A stretch of DNA of 64,000 nucleotides from ZC4RG20 sp963782445. GTDB lineage: Bacteria; Pseudomonadota; Gammaproteobacteria; Steroidobacterales; Rariloculaceae. The notes beneath the pieces are model-generated. The model searched no databases and was not told the origin of the DNA. It saw only the letters and a program-made list of their open reading frames with translations. Each line of letters begins with the position of its first letter. The first letter of the stretch is position 1. Shown here one piece after another: positions 27,628-36,651 of this stretch. The DNA is taken from NCBI GenBank assembly GCA_963782445.1, contig CAWAJM010000001.1:3596001-3660000 (forward strand), in the 5' to 3' direction. Position numbers and translations under genes: made by a program.

Positions 27628-27869
27628 GCGTTCACCTTCCTATCGACGAATTCCGCGAGGCTTCCCACGGTCTCGAACACGTCGGCGGAGACCTCGTCGT
27701 CCTCGACCGCGACACCGAATTCCTCCTCGATCATCGTAAGGACCGTGACAACGGCCATGGAATCGAACTCCGGAATCGCGCCGAGCAACGGCGACGACGC
27801 CGTGAGCTTGTCGGCGCGCTCGCCGAGTTGCAGCGTATCCCGCAATATCTCCCTGATGTCGTCGATCAT
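27624..27869 (-). CDS. Acyl carrier protein of the exosortase A locus
   Basis: The 81-residue acidic protein carries 'EFDSMAV' (Ser37), the serine that takes the 4'-phosphopantetheine arm. Four helices and length fit ACP-type carriers. It is translationally coupled to hydrolase 2 (ATGA). Together with the AMP ligase (46.8-48.4 kb) and PLP decarboxylase (45.5-46.8 kb) it forms the known XrtA-linked set. A plausible reading is that an amino acid or its amine is loaded on this carrier to decorate the polymer; that is inference. Confidence 0.9.
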   Translation of the reverse strand: MIDDIREILRDTLQLGERADKLTASSPLLGAIPEFDSMAVVTVLTMIEEEFGVAVEDDEVSADVFETVGSLAEFVDRKVNA

Positions 27870-27905
27870 AGTCTGAGAATCCCGTTGAAGAAGCTTTCCT
27901 GAGCG

Positions 27906-29060
27906 TCAGCGCGAATCGGCGCGCGCGGTGGACCACGTCGTATAGGTCTTGCCGCGATGCGCCTCGAAGATTCCGTTCGCGCTCGCAATGTTGACGAGAC
28001 AGAAGTAGAACGGAATATACAAGACCGCGGGCAGATCACGGCGCTGGAACGCGTAGCCGAGCGCCGCGAGGACATAGAACAGAACCTGGGCCGCGAACGT
28101 CAGCCGATACAGCGGATGCGTGCCGAGCAGCGCGATGTTGAGCACGAACGCGAGCCCGATCATGAACGGCACGAGCCACCGCAGCAGCTTGTGCGAGACG
28201 AGCTCGAAGGCAAAGAACCCGTAACGAAAAGGATTCAGCAGCGCGCGCATCGAGAGCATGCCGCGCCAGGCGCGGTTCACGATCCTGACCTTGCGGCGAA
28301 ATTCCTTTTCGAAGCTGCCGGCCGCCTCCTCGATCGAGATCGCGGAGGGCTCGTAAACGCAGCGCATCCCCTGGCTCACGATCTGGAGCGGGTTGACGAA
28401 GTCCGAAAGCGCGTCCGCGGGCATCGCGCGGTAGCCGGCCCTGCGGACCGCGTAGATCGCCCCGTCGCCCCCGACCACCGAGCCGATGCGCGATTCGAGG
28501 CGCTTGATCGTCGTCTCGTAGCGCCAATAGGAGGACTCGCTGCGGTCCGCTTCAACGTCCGACGGCGTGTATGTGGATTCTCCGACGACGGCGCCGACGC
28601 GGGCGTCGTCGAAGTGACGGACCATCGCCCGCAGCGCCGAGCGCGAGTACATCGCGTTCGCGTCCGAGAACACGACGACGTCGGTTCCGGCCTGCTGGAC
28701 GGCGGCATTGAGGCCCACCGTCTTGCCACCGCGCTCGGGCATCCTGAGCAGTCGCACGCCGCGCTCGGCATAGCGCGCGACGACGTCGTCCGTCCCGTCG
28801 TCGGAGGCATCGGAGATCACGACGACCTGCAGCCTGTCGGCCGGATAATCCAGCGCCAAGCTGTTCTCGATCTTCTTGCCGATGACCGCGGCTTCGTTGA
28901 ACGCCGAGATCAACAGCGTGACCGTCGGCTCGCCGTCGCCGCTGCGCGTCGGCTGGCTGCCGCCGAGCGCTGCAATCGCGGCGAGGAGCAGCGGATAGCC
29001 GACATAGACATAGGCGACGAGAGCCGCCAGAATCCAAAAACTTGTCTCGACGTAGTTCAT
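27906..29060 (-). CDS. Membrane-bound family 2 glycosyltransferase
   Basis: The ATG at 29060 gives 384 residues; the open frame extends to 29189 but the leader lacks family likeness. An N-terminal helix (about 8-30) precedes a GT2 catalytic domain with 'LLISAFNEAAVIGKKI', 'VVISDASDDGTD', 'VFSDANAMY' (DxD) and 'EDAAG'-like 'SIEEAAGSFEKEFRRKVR' plus the 'R-x-x-R-x-W' type 'RAWRGM'. Two or three C-terminal helices follow. Such processive-type synthases join sugars at the inner membrane. It precedes the ACP operon by 36 bases on the same strand and is divergent from the plus-strand amidotransferase-like gene. Confidence 0.87.
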   Translation of the reverse strand: MNYVETSFWILAALVAYVYVGYPLLLAAIAALGGSQPTRSGDGEPTVTLLISAFNEAAVIGKKIENSLALDYPADRLQVVVISDASDDGTDDVVARYAERGVRLLRMPERGGKTVGLNAAVQQAGTDVVVFSDANAMYSRSALRAMVRHFDDARVGAVVGESTYTPSDVEADRSESSYWRYETTIKRLESRIGSVVGGDGAIYAVRRAGYRAMPADALSDFVNPLQIVSQGMRCVYEPSAISIEEAAGSFEKEFRRKVRIVNRAWRGMLSMRALLNPFRYGFFAFELVSHKLLRWLVPFMIGLAFVLNIALLGTHPLYRLTFAAQVLFYVLAALGYAFQRRDLPAVLYIPFYFCLVNIASANGIFEAHRGKTYTTWSTARADSR

Positions 29061-29241
29061 TCGGATCGATTCACAGGATGGGGCGGTTGCGGCCGCGGAG
29101 CGCCCTTTCCGCGAGGCAATGATGCTTGAAATCCGCCTGCGTGTCTCCTGAACTGGATCAAGGTTTTCGATCCCCGTCGAGCTTATCATTCGAACATTGC
29201 GGACCGCTGCATCCGCCCCTGCTGAAGCGCCACCGATTGGA

Positions 29242-31014
29242 ATGATTCACATATTCGGCCATCTGTTTGCAGACGCCGGGCAGGCCCCGGCCGGCTCTTG
29301 CCTCGGCCCCCGAACGGCCTCGGCCGACGGCCTGCTCGTCGCGCTCAAGGGCCGGCCGCTCTGGAACGGCGAGCCGTTGCCGGCGGACTCGAACGCCGGC
29401 CTCGAAACCATCGGCCGCGCCTTCCGCGAACGCGGCGACGGCGTGCTCCAGAGCCTCGAAGGCCCGTTTGCGCTCGCGATAGTGGATACCGCCAGGCGTT
29501 CGGCCCTACTCGCCGTGGACCGCATGGGCATCGAACGCCTCACGTACGCGTCACCCGTCGCCGGCCTCGTCTTCGGCACGTCCGCGACGGAGGTCGCCGC
29601 CTTCCCGGGCGTCGGCGGCGAGATCCGCGACCAGGCGCTCTACGACTTCCTATTCATGCACATGGTCCCGGCGCCCGAGACCGTCTACGCGGGCGTCTCC
29701 AAGCTCCCGCCCGGCACCGCGCTGCGCTTCGAGGACGGCCGCTGCCGCCTCCGGCGCTACTGGACGCCGAGCTACGACTACCTGCGCGACTTCGACGCGC
29801 TGAAGTCCTCGCTCGAGGATGGACTTGCCGCCGCGGTGCGCGACAGCGGCCTCGACGCCGAGACCGGCGCCTTCCTGAGCGGGGGGCTCGACAGCTCCAG
29901 CGTTACGGGCATGCTGGCCCGCGCCTCGCACGCGCCGGCGAAGACGTTTTCGGTCGGCTTCGGCGAGGAGGCCTACGACGAGCTGCGCTTCGCGCGCGTC
30001 GCGAGCCGGCACTTCGGCTGCCGCGGCTTCGAATACCAAGTCACGCCTGCCGACATCGTAGAGGCGTTCCCGCGCATCGCGGCCAGCTACGACGAGCCTT
30101 TCGGCAACTCCTCGGCCGTGCCGACTTATTTCTGCGCGAAGCTCGCGGCCGACAACGGCGTGACGCACCTTTTGGCCGGCGACGGCGGCGACGAGCTTTT
30201 CGGCGGCAACGAGCGCTACGCGCGCCAGCAGATATTCGACTTTTACGGCCATATCCCGGCCTGGCTCCGTCGCGGCGTGCTCGAGCCCCTGCTGCGCCCC
30301 GTGAGCTCCGAGCGCGGCTTCCTGCCGCTGCGCAAGCTCAAGAGCTACGTCGAGCAGGCGTCGATCCCCCTGCCGGACCGCTTCGAGAGCTGGAACTTCG
30401 TCTACCGCGAAGGCCGCCCGCGGCTGCTCGACCCGGAGTTCGCGGCCGCGGTAGACATCGACGGGCCGCTCACACGCATGCGCGAGGTCTGGGCCGGCGC
30501 GCCCTCGCTGCAGATCCTCGAGCGCATGCTCTGGTACGACTGGCACTTCACGCTGGCAGACAACGACCTGCGCAAGGTCGGCACGATGTGCGAGCTCGCG
30601 GGCGTGCGCGTCTCCTACCCGATGCTGCACCCGGCCGTCGTGAATCTCTCCACGCGCGTGCCGCCGAGCATGAAGATGAAGCGGCTCGAGCTGCGCACCT
30701 TCTTTCGGGGGGCGATGCAAGACTTTCTGCCGGCCGAAGTACTGAGCAAGAAGAAGCACGGCTTCGGCCTGCCTTTCGGCGTCTGGCTCAAGAGCGACGC
30801 ACAGCTAGGCGAGCTGATCTACTCGCTACTTTCGGATCTCAAGCGACGGCAGATCGTGTCGGCGCCCTTCCTGACGGAACTCGTCGAAGAACACCGCAGC
30901 GGACATGCCTCCTATTACGGATATGTGCTCTGGGATCTCGCAATGCTCGAGGCGTGGCTTGCCAGGAGCCGCGTGAAGGAGGCTGCATCCGCCCGGCCCG
31001 CTCAGGTGGGCTAA
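29242..31014 (+). CDS. Asparagine-synthase-like protein with degenerate glutaminase domain
   Basis: From the ATG at 29242 the protein has 590 residues and starts MIHIFGHLF, not Met-Cys-Gly, so the catalytic Cys2 of class II glutamine amidotransferases is missing; neither 'CGI' nor the 'NGEIYN' motif occurs. The N-terminal domain still holds the 'LLAVDRMGIERLTY' remnant. The C-terminal ATP pyrophosphatase motif 'FLSGGLDSSSV' and 'LAGDGGDELFGG' are intact. It could form an amide or lactam using free ammonia, as in beta-lactam synthetases. It is the only long core gene on the plus strand. A start at 29197 is possible. Confidence 0.82.
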   Translation: MIHIFGHLFADAGQAPAGSCLGPRTASADGLLVALKGRPLWNGEPLPADSNAGLETIGRAFRERGDGVLQSLEGPFALAIVDTARRSALLAVDRMGIERLTYASPVAGLVFGTSATEVAAFPGVGGEIRDQALYDFLFMHMVPAPETVYAGVSKLPPGTALRFEDGRCRLRRYWTPSYDYLRDFDALKSSLEDGLAAAVRDSGLDAETGAFLSGGLDSSSVTGMLARASHAPAKTFSVGFGEEAYDELRFARVASRHFGCRGFEYQVTPADIVEAFPRIAASYDEPFGNSSAVPTYFCAKLAADNGVTHLLAGDGGDELFGGNERYARQQIFDFYGHIPAWLRRGVLEPLLRPVSSERGFLPLRKLKSYVEQASIPLPDRFESWNFVYREGRPRLLDPEFAAAVDIDGPLTRMREVWAGAPSLQILERMLWYDWHFTLADNDLRKVGTMCELAGVRVSYPMLHPAVVNLSTRVPPSMKMKRLELRTFFRGAMQDFLPAEVLSKKKHGFGLPFGVWLKSDAQLGELIYSLLSDLKRRQIVSAPFLTELVEEHRSGHASYYGYVLWDLAMLEAWLARSRVKEAASARPAQVG

Positions 31015-31044
31015 CCTCGAGCAGGCTCAATCCGCCAGGAAGAG

Positions 31045-31731
31045 CTACACGTGGTCGGCTCGGCATTGCGCGCCTCCCGGCAGCTGCAAAAGAGAGAAAC
31101 GCGCGGACTTGCTGCTGACGACGACGCCGAACTCAAGCCCCCAGCGTTTCACCATCTCCGCCTCCTGGGGACGCGACGTATCGTCGACCAAGATAAGGCA
31201 ACCTGGCTTCATTCTCCCTATCATCAGCGGCAACAGTCCATAACGGCCGCCGGGCGTGCTTCCCGGCGGTCCATCGCACACGACAAAGGAAATGTCGCGG
31301 CACGTATCGGGCAATTGCTGCACGTCATACCAACTAAACTCACCGTAGTCCACAAGGGGCGCTTCGACTAGCACGTCCGGAAGATGGTGCTCGCGCAGTC
31401 TCTTGAGCGTAAGTGCGGCCCATTCCCGATCGTTCTCCAACGAGAAAACCGGCATCCCTTGGTTCCTGCTCAGGTGAGCCAACAGCAGAGTGGTCAGCCC
31501 GGATCCGCACTCGAGCACGGATCCGCGGCTTTCAGACGCATGAATGAACGTAGCTTCCAGAAGGCGAGCATCAGCCGACCACGACTGGTTGTTCCACCAT
31601 CGTGCGAGCCGAAATAGAAGCTCATTGGATACTTCGGAGTCAGTACTGTTCTGTAGCTTGGCGAAGGCGCGGCCGAAAGCGAACTCGCTATACGTCGCAA
31701 TTGCCCACGACCTGACGCGCCAAATAAACAT
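31045..31731 (-). CDS. Class I SAM-type methyltransferase-like protein, likely inserted
   Basis: The ATG at 31731 yields 228 residues. 'SVLECGSGLTTLLLAHL' is the motif I region and 'SFVVCDGPPGS' holds the acidic motif IV; the first Cys stands where Asp or Glu-x-Gly usually lies but Glu remains. 'CLILVDDTSRPQEAEMV' resembles small O-methyltransferase folds. Its codon use is visibly less G+C-rich than the genes on both sides, and it sits between two amidotransferase genes, so recent entry or reshuffling is likely. It converges on the preceding gene with 30 bases between them. The substrate is unknown. Confidence 0.65.
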   Translation of the reverse strand: MFIWRVRSWAIATYSEFAFGRAFAKLQNSTDSEVSNELLFRLARWWNNQSWSADARLLEATFIHASESRGSVLECGSGLTTLLLAHLSRNQGMPVFSLENDREWAALTLKRLREHHLPDVLVEAPLVDYGEFSWYDVQQLPDTCRDISFVVCDGPPGSTPGGRYGLLPLMIGRMKPGCLILVDDTSRPQEAEMVKRWGLEFGVVVSSKSARFSLLQLPGGAQCRADHV

Positions 31732-31827
31732 AGAATTACCCGCACAGAGTCGGCAGAACTTCGTCGCCGGTTCGATTCCAATTGTCGCCCGCCAGACCAT
31801 GACTGTCCACGCTAAGCCACCACCGAT

Positions 31828-33751
31828 TCACGAAGCCGCCGCGTAAGTCCGCGTCGATTCCAAGCCCCGCAGGAAGCCGTCGAACATCAGCAGCGCCCAG
31901 AGCACGGCGCTGTGGTCCCGCTGCCCGCTCTGGTGCTCGCGCAGCAGCCGGTCGAGCGAGCGCGGCGCGAAGATGCCGCAGCTCTTGAGCCTTTCGCCTC
32001 CGACCGACTCTGCGATCCGCTGCTTCAGCGAGCCGCGGAACCAGACATCGAGGGGCACGGCGAAGCCCATCTTCGTCCGATACAACACCTCGTGCGGCAG
32101 CAGCGGCTGCAGTGCCTGCTTCAGCACGTGCTTGCCCTCGCCGCCGTGCAGCTTGCTCGAACGTCGGCAGGCCGGCGGCCCAGGACACGAAGGTGTGGTC
32201 CAGGAAAGGCACGCGGACCTCGAGGCTGTGCGCCATGCTCGCGCGATCCACCTTCGTGAGGATGTCCCCGGGCAGATATGTCTTGAAGTCGAGATACTGC
32301 ACCATGCGCAGGGCATCGTCGAACTCCTTGCCCGCGACGTGGCCGGCGAACACCTCGCTCGACCGATAGCCCTGCAGCTCGCGTTTGAACCCGTCCGAAA
32401 ACAGGCGCTCGCGCCCCTCGTCCGAGAAAATGGAGACGCCGTGCAAATACGCCTGCACGGGGTCGCGGGCGAGAGCCTGGAAGGTCGTCTTGCCGCGGAA
32501 GACGCGCGGCGCCCAATCGAGCTTCGGATACCAGCGGCCGAGCGCACTGAACACCCTCGAACGGAAAGCACCCGGGAACATCGCCCTGAGCCGCTGCTCC
32601 ATGGCGAACAGCCGATAGCGCCGGTAACCGATGAAGTTCTCGTCGCCGCCGTCGCCGGAAAGCGCGACGGTCACGTGCCGGCGCGCGAGCCCGCAGACGC
32701 GGTATGTCGGGATCGCCGAGCTGTCCGCATAGGGCTCGTCGTAGATGTCCACGAGCTTCTCGAGGAGGCCGTAATCGGACGCCTCGACGACCTCGGTCTT
32801 GTGGTTCGTATGCTTGGCCTGCGCGACCATCTCGGCGTAGCGCGACTCGTCGTAGCGCCGTTCCTTGAAGCCGATCGAGCAGGTCAGGACGGAGTCGGCC
32901 TCGAGCTCGCGCATCATCGCGACAACGGCGCTCGAATCGATGCCGCCGGACAGGAACGCGCCGAGCGGCACGTCCGCGACGAGCCGGCGCTCGACCGCGT
33001 CCTCGAGGCGGCCGCGCAGGTCCTCGCACACGTCGGCCTCGGTACCCGGGGACTGCGGCGGGTCGCCGAGCGCGATGTCCCAATAGCGCACGGGCGCGCG
33101 CTCGCGCTCGCCGCGCCGCTGCAGCAGATAGGTGCCGGGCTCGAGCTTGCGGACGCCCGCGTAGATGCTGCGCGGCTCCGGCACGTAGCCGAAAGTGAAG
33201 TAGTCCTCGACGGCCCGCGGATCGATGTCGGCCGCGACGTCCGGGTGCTTCATGACCGCCTTGAGCTCGGAGCCGAACACGATGCGCCCGTCGGGCAGCC
33301 GGGCATAGTGCAGCGGCTTGATGCCGAGGCGGTCGCGCGCCATGAACAGCGTCTCCGAGTTCCTATCCCAGAGCGCGAACGCGAACATCCCGTTGAAGCG
33401 CTCGAGGCACTTCGGCCCCCACGCCTCCCAGGCGTGGACGATGACCTCGGTATCGCAGCGCGTTCTGAAGCTGTGGCCGAGCGCCACGAGCTCCTCGGCC
33501 AGCCCGTGGAAGTTGTAGATCTCGCCGTTGTAAGTGACGACGACGGTTTCGTCCTCGTTGTACAGCGGCTGCTTGCCGCCTTCGAGGTCAATGATCGAGA
33601 GACGGCGGTGGCCCAGGCCGACGCCCGGTTCGATGTGAAAGCCGTCCCCGTCGGGGCCCCGATGCGTCAGCGAGTCGTTCATCGCGCGCAGCAGACCCGC
33701 CGTCGCGGTGCGGCGCCCGGTGAGATCGACGACTCCGGTGATTCCACACAT
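31828..33751 (-). pseudogene. Exosortase A-associated amidotransferase (asparagine synthase type), split by one extra base
   Basis: The start MCGITGVVDLTG gives an intact Cys2, 'NGEIYNF', and the ATP site 'LSGGIDSSAV' with 'LSGDGGDENFIG'. After 'GLPTFE' (near 32158) the frame turns into Ala/Arg-rich noise, while another frame carries 'KLHGGEGKHVLKQAL' and the complete C-terminal domain to the stop at 31828. Deleting one C in GAGCAAGCTG restores 640 residues, normal for the family. These enzymes transfer glutamine ammonia to a carboxyl group; here probably on a uronic-acid sugar, an inference from Ugd in the locus. It follows the GT4 gene by two bases. Confidence 0.85.
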
Positions 33752-33753
33752 AT

Positions 33754-34902
33754 TCAGATCTCCGCGAGGCGCAGGGTCGTTTCGTACAGCCGCCTGTAGG
33801 CGTCGACCATGGCCGCAATCGAGAAGGTTGCGAGAACGCGCTCACGGGCCAGGCGGCCATGGCGGCGCCGCAGGCCCTCGTCCGCGGCATACGCGGCGAT
33901 GGCCTCGGCGAGCGCTTCGGACTCTCCGGGCGGAACGAGCGCGCCGGTTTCCCCCGGCAGCACGAGCTCGAGGTTGCCGCCCGTGGCCGTCGCGACGACG
34001 GGCAGGCCCGAGGCCATCGCCTCGAGCACGGTGTTCGATATGCCCTCGCGCAGCGAGCCGAGCACGAAGACGTCCATGGCCCTGAGCAGCGCGGGCACGT
34101 CCTCGCGGCTGCCGGGCAGCCACGCCTCGCGCGTGGCGCCGGCCCGCTCCAGGCGCGCAAGTGCCTCGTCGCGCAGCTCGCCGTCGCCTATCATTAGCAG
34201 GCGCACCCGCCTGCCCTGCAGCCGCGGATCCTCGCGCAGGCGCAGGAACGCCTCGATAAGATTCAGCGGGTCCTTGATGGCGGACAGCCGCGTCACGCTG
34301 CCGATCACGAGGCTGCCCGGCCCGAAGATGTCCGGCGGCAGCGGGCTCGCGTCGCCGGGCTCCGCAGGCCGGAAACGGTCCGTGTCCACGCCGTTGCAGA
34401 TGCGCGTGACCTTCGCGGCCGGTATGTCCACGACGGTCGTGAGCCAGCGCCGTAGGTCCTCGGAGACCGTGACGAACCTTCGCACGATCCTCGCGAGCGT
34501 TCGGCGCATGAGGCGGAACTTGCGATTCGTGCCGTCCGGATCGAACACGTCCCAGCCATGCTCGCCATGAATGCGCACGGGCACGCCGGCGAGCAGCGCG
34601 ACGAGCGCGCAGTCGAGCGTGCCGATGTTGCGCGTATGGACCGCGGCGGGCCGGAGCCTGCGAAGCAGGCGATACAGCCGCCAGTAGGCGGCCGGGTCCT
34701 TGCCCGATCGCTTGCCCAGAGCATAGACCGGCACGGCCGGCCCGAGACGGCGGCTGAACTCGGCGCCGGTCTGCGTCAACGCGACGACGGCATGCCGAAA
34801 CGGCGCGCCCGCCAGCCCGTTGACGACGTTGACGACGCCGTTCTCTAGCCCGCCGTAGTCGAAGCGGAACACGATGTGCACGATCAAGGGCCGGTCGCTC
34901 AT
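33754..34902 (-). CDS. PEP-CTERM/XrtA system-associated sugar transferase (GT4, TIGR03088-like)
   Basis: The start ATG at 34902 gives 382 residues; upstream open frame is antisense noise. The start 'IVHIVFRFDYGGLENGVVN' is the characteristic opening of the EpsH1-linked GT4 family. 'IGSVTRLSAIKDPLNLIEAF' and 'EGISNTVLEAMASGLPVVAT' mark the donor domain with the E-x7-E motif. It lies five bases after the exosortase gene and two before the amidotransferase, clearly one operon. The sugar is unknown. Confidence 0.92.
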   Translation of the reverse strand: MSDRPLIVHIVFRFDYGGLENGVVNVVNGLAGAPFRHAVVALTQTGAEFSRRLGPAVPVYALGKRSGKDPAAYWRLYRLLRRLRPAAVHTRNIGTLDCALVALLAGVPVRIHGEHGWDVFDPDGTNRKFRLMRRTLARIVRRFVTVSEDLRRWLTTVVDIPAAKVTRICNGVDTDRFRPAEPGDASPLPPDIFGPGSLVIGSVTRLSAIKDPLNLIEAFLRLREDPRLQGRRVRLLMIGDGELRDEALARLERAGATREAWLPGSREDVPALLRAMDVFVLGSLREGISNTVLEAMASGLPVVATATGGNLELVLPGETGALVPPGESEALAEAIAAYAADEGLRRRHGRLARERVLATFSIAAMVDAYRRLYETTLRLAEI

Positions 34903-34907
34903 GAGGC

Positions 34908-36641
34908 TCAGTCCGAAAGCAGCCGTGCAGCGGCAAGCTCGCGAGCCGCCCGCGCTAGCCGGCCGCGAGTCTCGTCGCGGGATGCGCCGAAGTCCGTGGC
35001 GAGCAGGTAGACCGTGCCGCCCGAACGCCCGCTCGAGAGCAAGCGCAAGGCTTGCCGGAACTTGACGCCGAGCGGCGTCGTCGCCGTGTGGGCGCCGACC
35101 GCGTACCAGTACCAGACGAGGACGGCCTGCCGCCCCTCGGGACGCACCCGAATCTCGTTGACGCCGACGACGCCGCCCGCCGCCGTCGCGAACCGGCCCC
35201 TTCCCGTCGTGACGAATCGCCGCCAGACTTTCGGAATCAGCTGGTCCACGCCCGAGACGAGCTCCCTGCCCTGAACGCTCTTCTCGTAGCCCGCGACGAA
35301 GGCGTGGACGGGGACGCCGCCGCACAGATACGTGGCCTCGCCGTGGAAATCGGGCGCCTCGACGCGCGGGTGCCAACCCGGCGCCCAAGACGCGGGCGCG
35401 GAGCAGCCCGCAAGCGGCGGCAGACTCAGGGACCGCGCTTGCGTCGGGGACGCCGCCGCAGGCTCGCGCATGAGCAGCGGGCCGACGGCGAGCAGGACGG
35501 CCGCCGCACCGACGATGGCGAGCGCGGCGGGCCTCGCGTAAGCCCGGGACGAAGGCGAGCCCGCGCCGCGCTCGCGCGCCCTCGAGGCGCCGAACGCGCG
35601 ATAGGCGGCCCACAGCAGGAGCAGACCGGCCGGCGGCAGCACGACCCACGCATTGCCGAGCCCGGCCCAGAACGGCTTCGCCGTTACGACCATGAGCACG
35701 AGACCGAGCGTCAGGATCAGCGGCAAGGGGTGCAACGCGACCGTGTTGGACGCCTCGTCGCCCGCCGACGGAGCAGCGGCGCCGTGGGGCGCGGACTCCG
35801 GCGCGTCACGCGCCTCGGAAGGCGGGTCGGCGAACTTTGCGCCGAGCCAGAACAGCCCGATGGCCGCGACCGCGAACAGCAGCCAACCGAAGTACACGTG
35901 ATCCTTGCCCGTGAAATAGCGCATTTCCGTGGCGGACGCGACGAGCATGACGACGAACGCGCGGATGCCGTTGAGCACGACGAGGCCGACGGCCGCCGCG
36001 GCGACGAACGCGGCGCGTTTCCAGAGCTTGCAGTACGTCAAGTAACCGAACAGCAGCGCGACGATCGTGCCCGAGGTCAAGTAGCGCAGGCCGCCGCAAA
36101 CGTCGGCGATCTCGAACTCTCCGCCGGGCAGCGTCAGAAACTGGCCCTGACGATACACGGGCACACCGGCCGCGCGCAGCAGACCCGCGGAAATGTCCGC
36201 CGTGATGCGCATCAGGTGCGGCAGCAGCGCGTCGCCGAGCGGCAACGCCGCGAACAGGAACAACAGCGGAAACAACGCGCGCCGCGTCAGGTCCGGACCG
36301 AGGAACGCGGCCACGGCCGCCGGAATCAACGCGATCGCGGCGAACTGCTCGACGACCTGCACGCCGAGCACGTTGGCGAGGCCCCAGGCCAGCGCGAGCG
36401 CGGCGAGGACAGGCAGTCCCCAGCCCCAAGGCCGGATCTCGGCCTCGGCGAGCGACGCCCGCAGCCGCCACAGGAGAATCGCCGAGATCGGCAGCACGAC
36501 GTAACCGTGGTTGTGAGCGCTTTGCCCCCACATCTGCGCCATGACGGTGTAGCTGCCGAGGTAGAGCACGACGACGAGCGCCGCGATGCCCGCGATGAGC
36601 AGCAACGGCGTGGACATCTGCCTTTCGGCGTGCGCGCTCAT
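34908..36641 (-). CDS. xrtA: Exosortase A fused to EpsI domain
   Basis: The 577-residue inner-membrane protein has about eight helices. The exosortase catalytic residues are Cys182 in 'ADVCGGLRYL', Arg227 in 'NGIRAFVV' and His248 in 'KDHVYFGW', the Cys-Arg-His set of the sortase-like transpeptidases that recognise PEP-CTERM tails and cleave them at the outer leaflet. The usual 'A-C-S-G-L-R' reads 'V-C-G-G-L-R' here. From about 385 an EpsI (DUF3485-type) periplasmic domain follows ('WAPGWHPRVEAPDFHGEATY'). Targets are the three PEP-CTERM proteins at 56.4-61.7 kb. It follows the amidotransferase by ten bases. Confidence 0.95.
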   Translation of the reverse strand: MSAHAERQMSTPLLLIAGIAALVVVLYLGSYTVMAQMWGQSAHNHGYVVLPISAILLWRLRASLAEAEIRPWGWGLPVLAALALAWGLANVLGVQVVEQFAAIALIPAAVAAFLGPDLTRRALFPLLFLFAALPLGDALLPHLMRITADISAGLLRAAGVPVYRQGQFLTLPGGEFEIADVCGGLRYLTSGTIVALLFGYLTYCKLWKRAAFVAAAAVGLVVLNGIRAFVVMLVASATEMRYFTGKDHVYFGWLLFAVAAIGLFWLGAKFADPPSEARDAPESAPHGAAAPSAGDEASNTVALHPLPLILTLGLVLMVVTAKPFWAGLGNAWVVLPPAGLLLLWAAYRAFGASRARERGAGSPSSRAYARPAALAIVGAAAVLLAVGPLLMREPAAASPTQARSLSLPPLAGCSAPASWAPGWHPRVEAPDFHGEATYLCGGVPVHAFVAGYEKSVQGRELVSGVDQLIPKVWRRFVTTGRGRFATAAGGVVGVNEIRVRPEGRQAVLVWYWYAVGAHTATTPLGVKFRQALRLLSSGRSGGTVYLLATDFGASRDETRGRLARAARELAAARLLSD

Positions 36642-36651
36642 CTGCGCGGCA

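Noticed and set aside
27957..29129. Long plus-strand frame opposite the glycosyltransferase
   Set aside because: Arg/His/Asp-rich mirror of a G+C-rich gene; the opposite frame carries all family motifs.
31973..33799. 608-codon plus-strand frame opposite the amidotransferase
   Set aside because: Antisense shadow caused by high G+C; no start context or motif.
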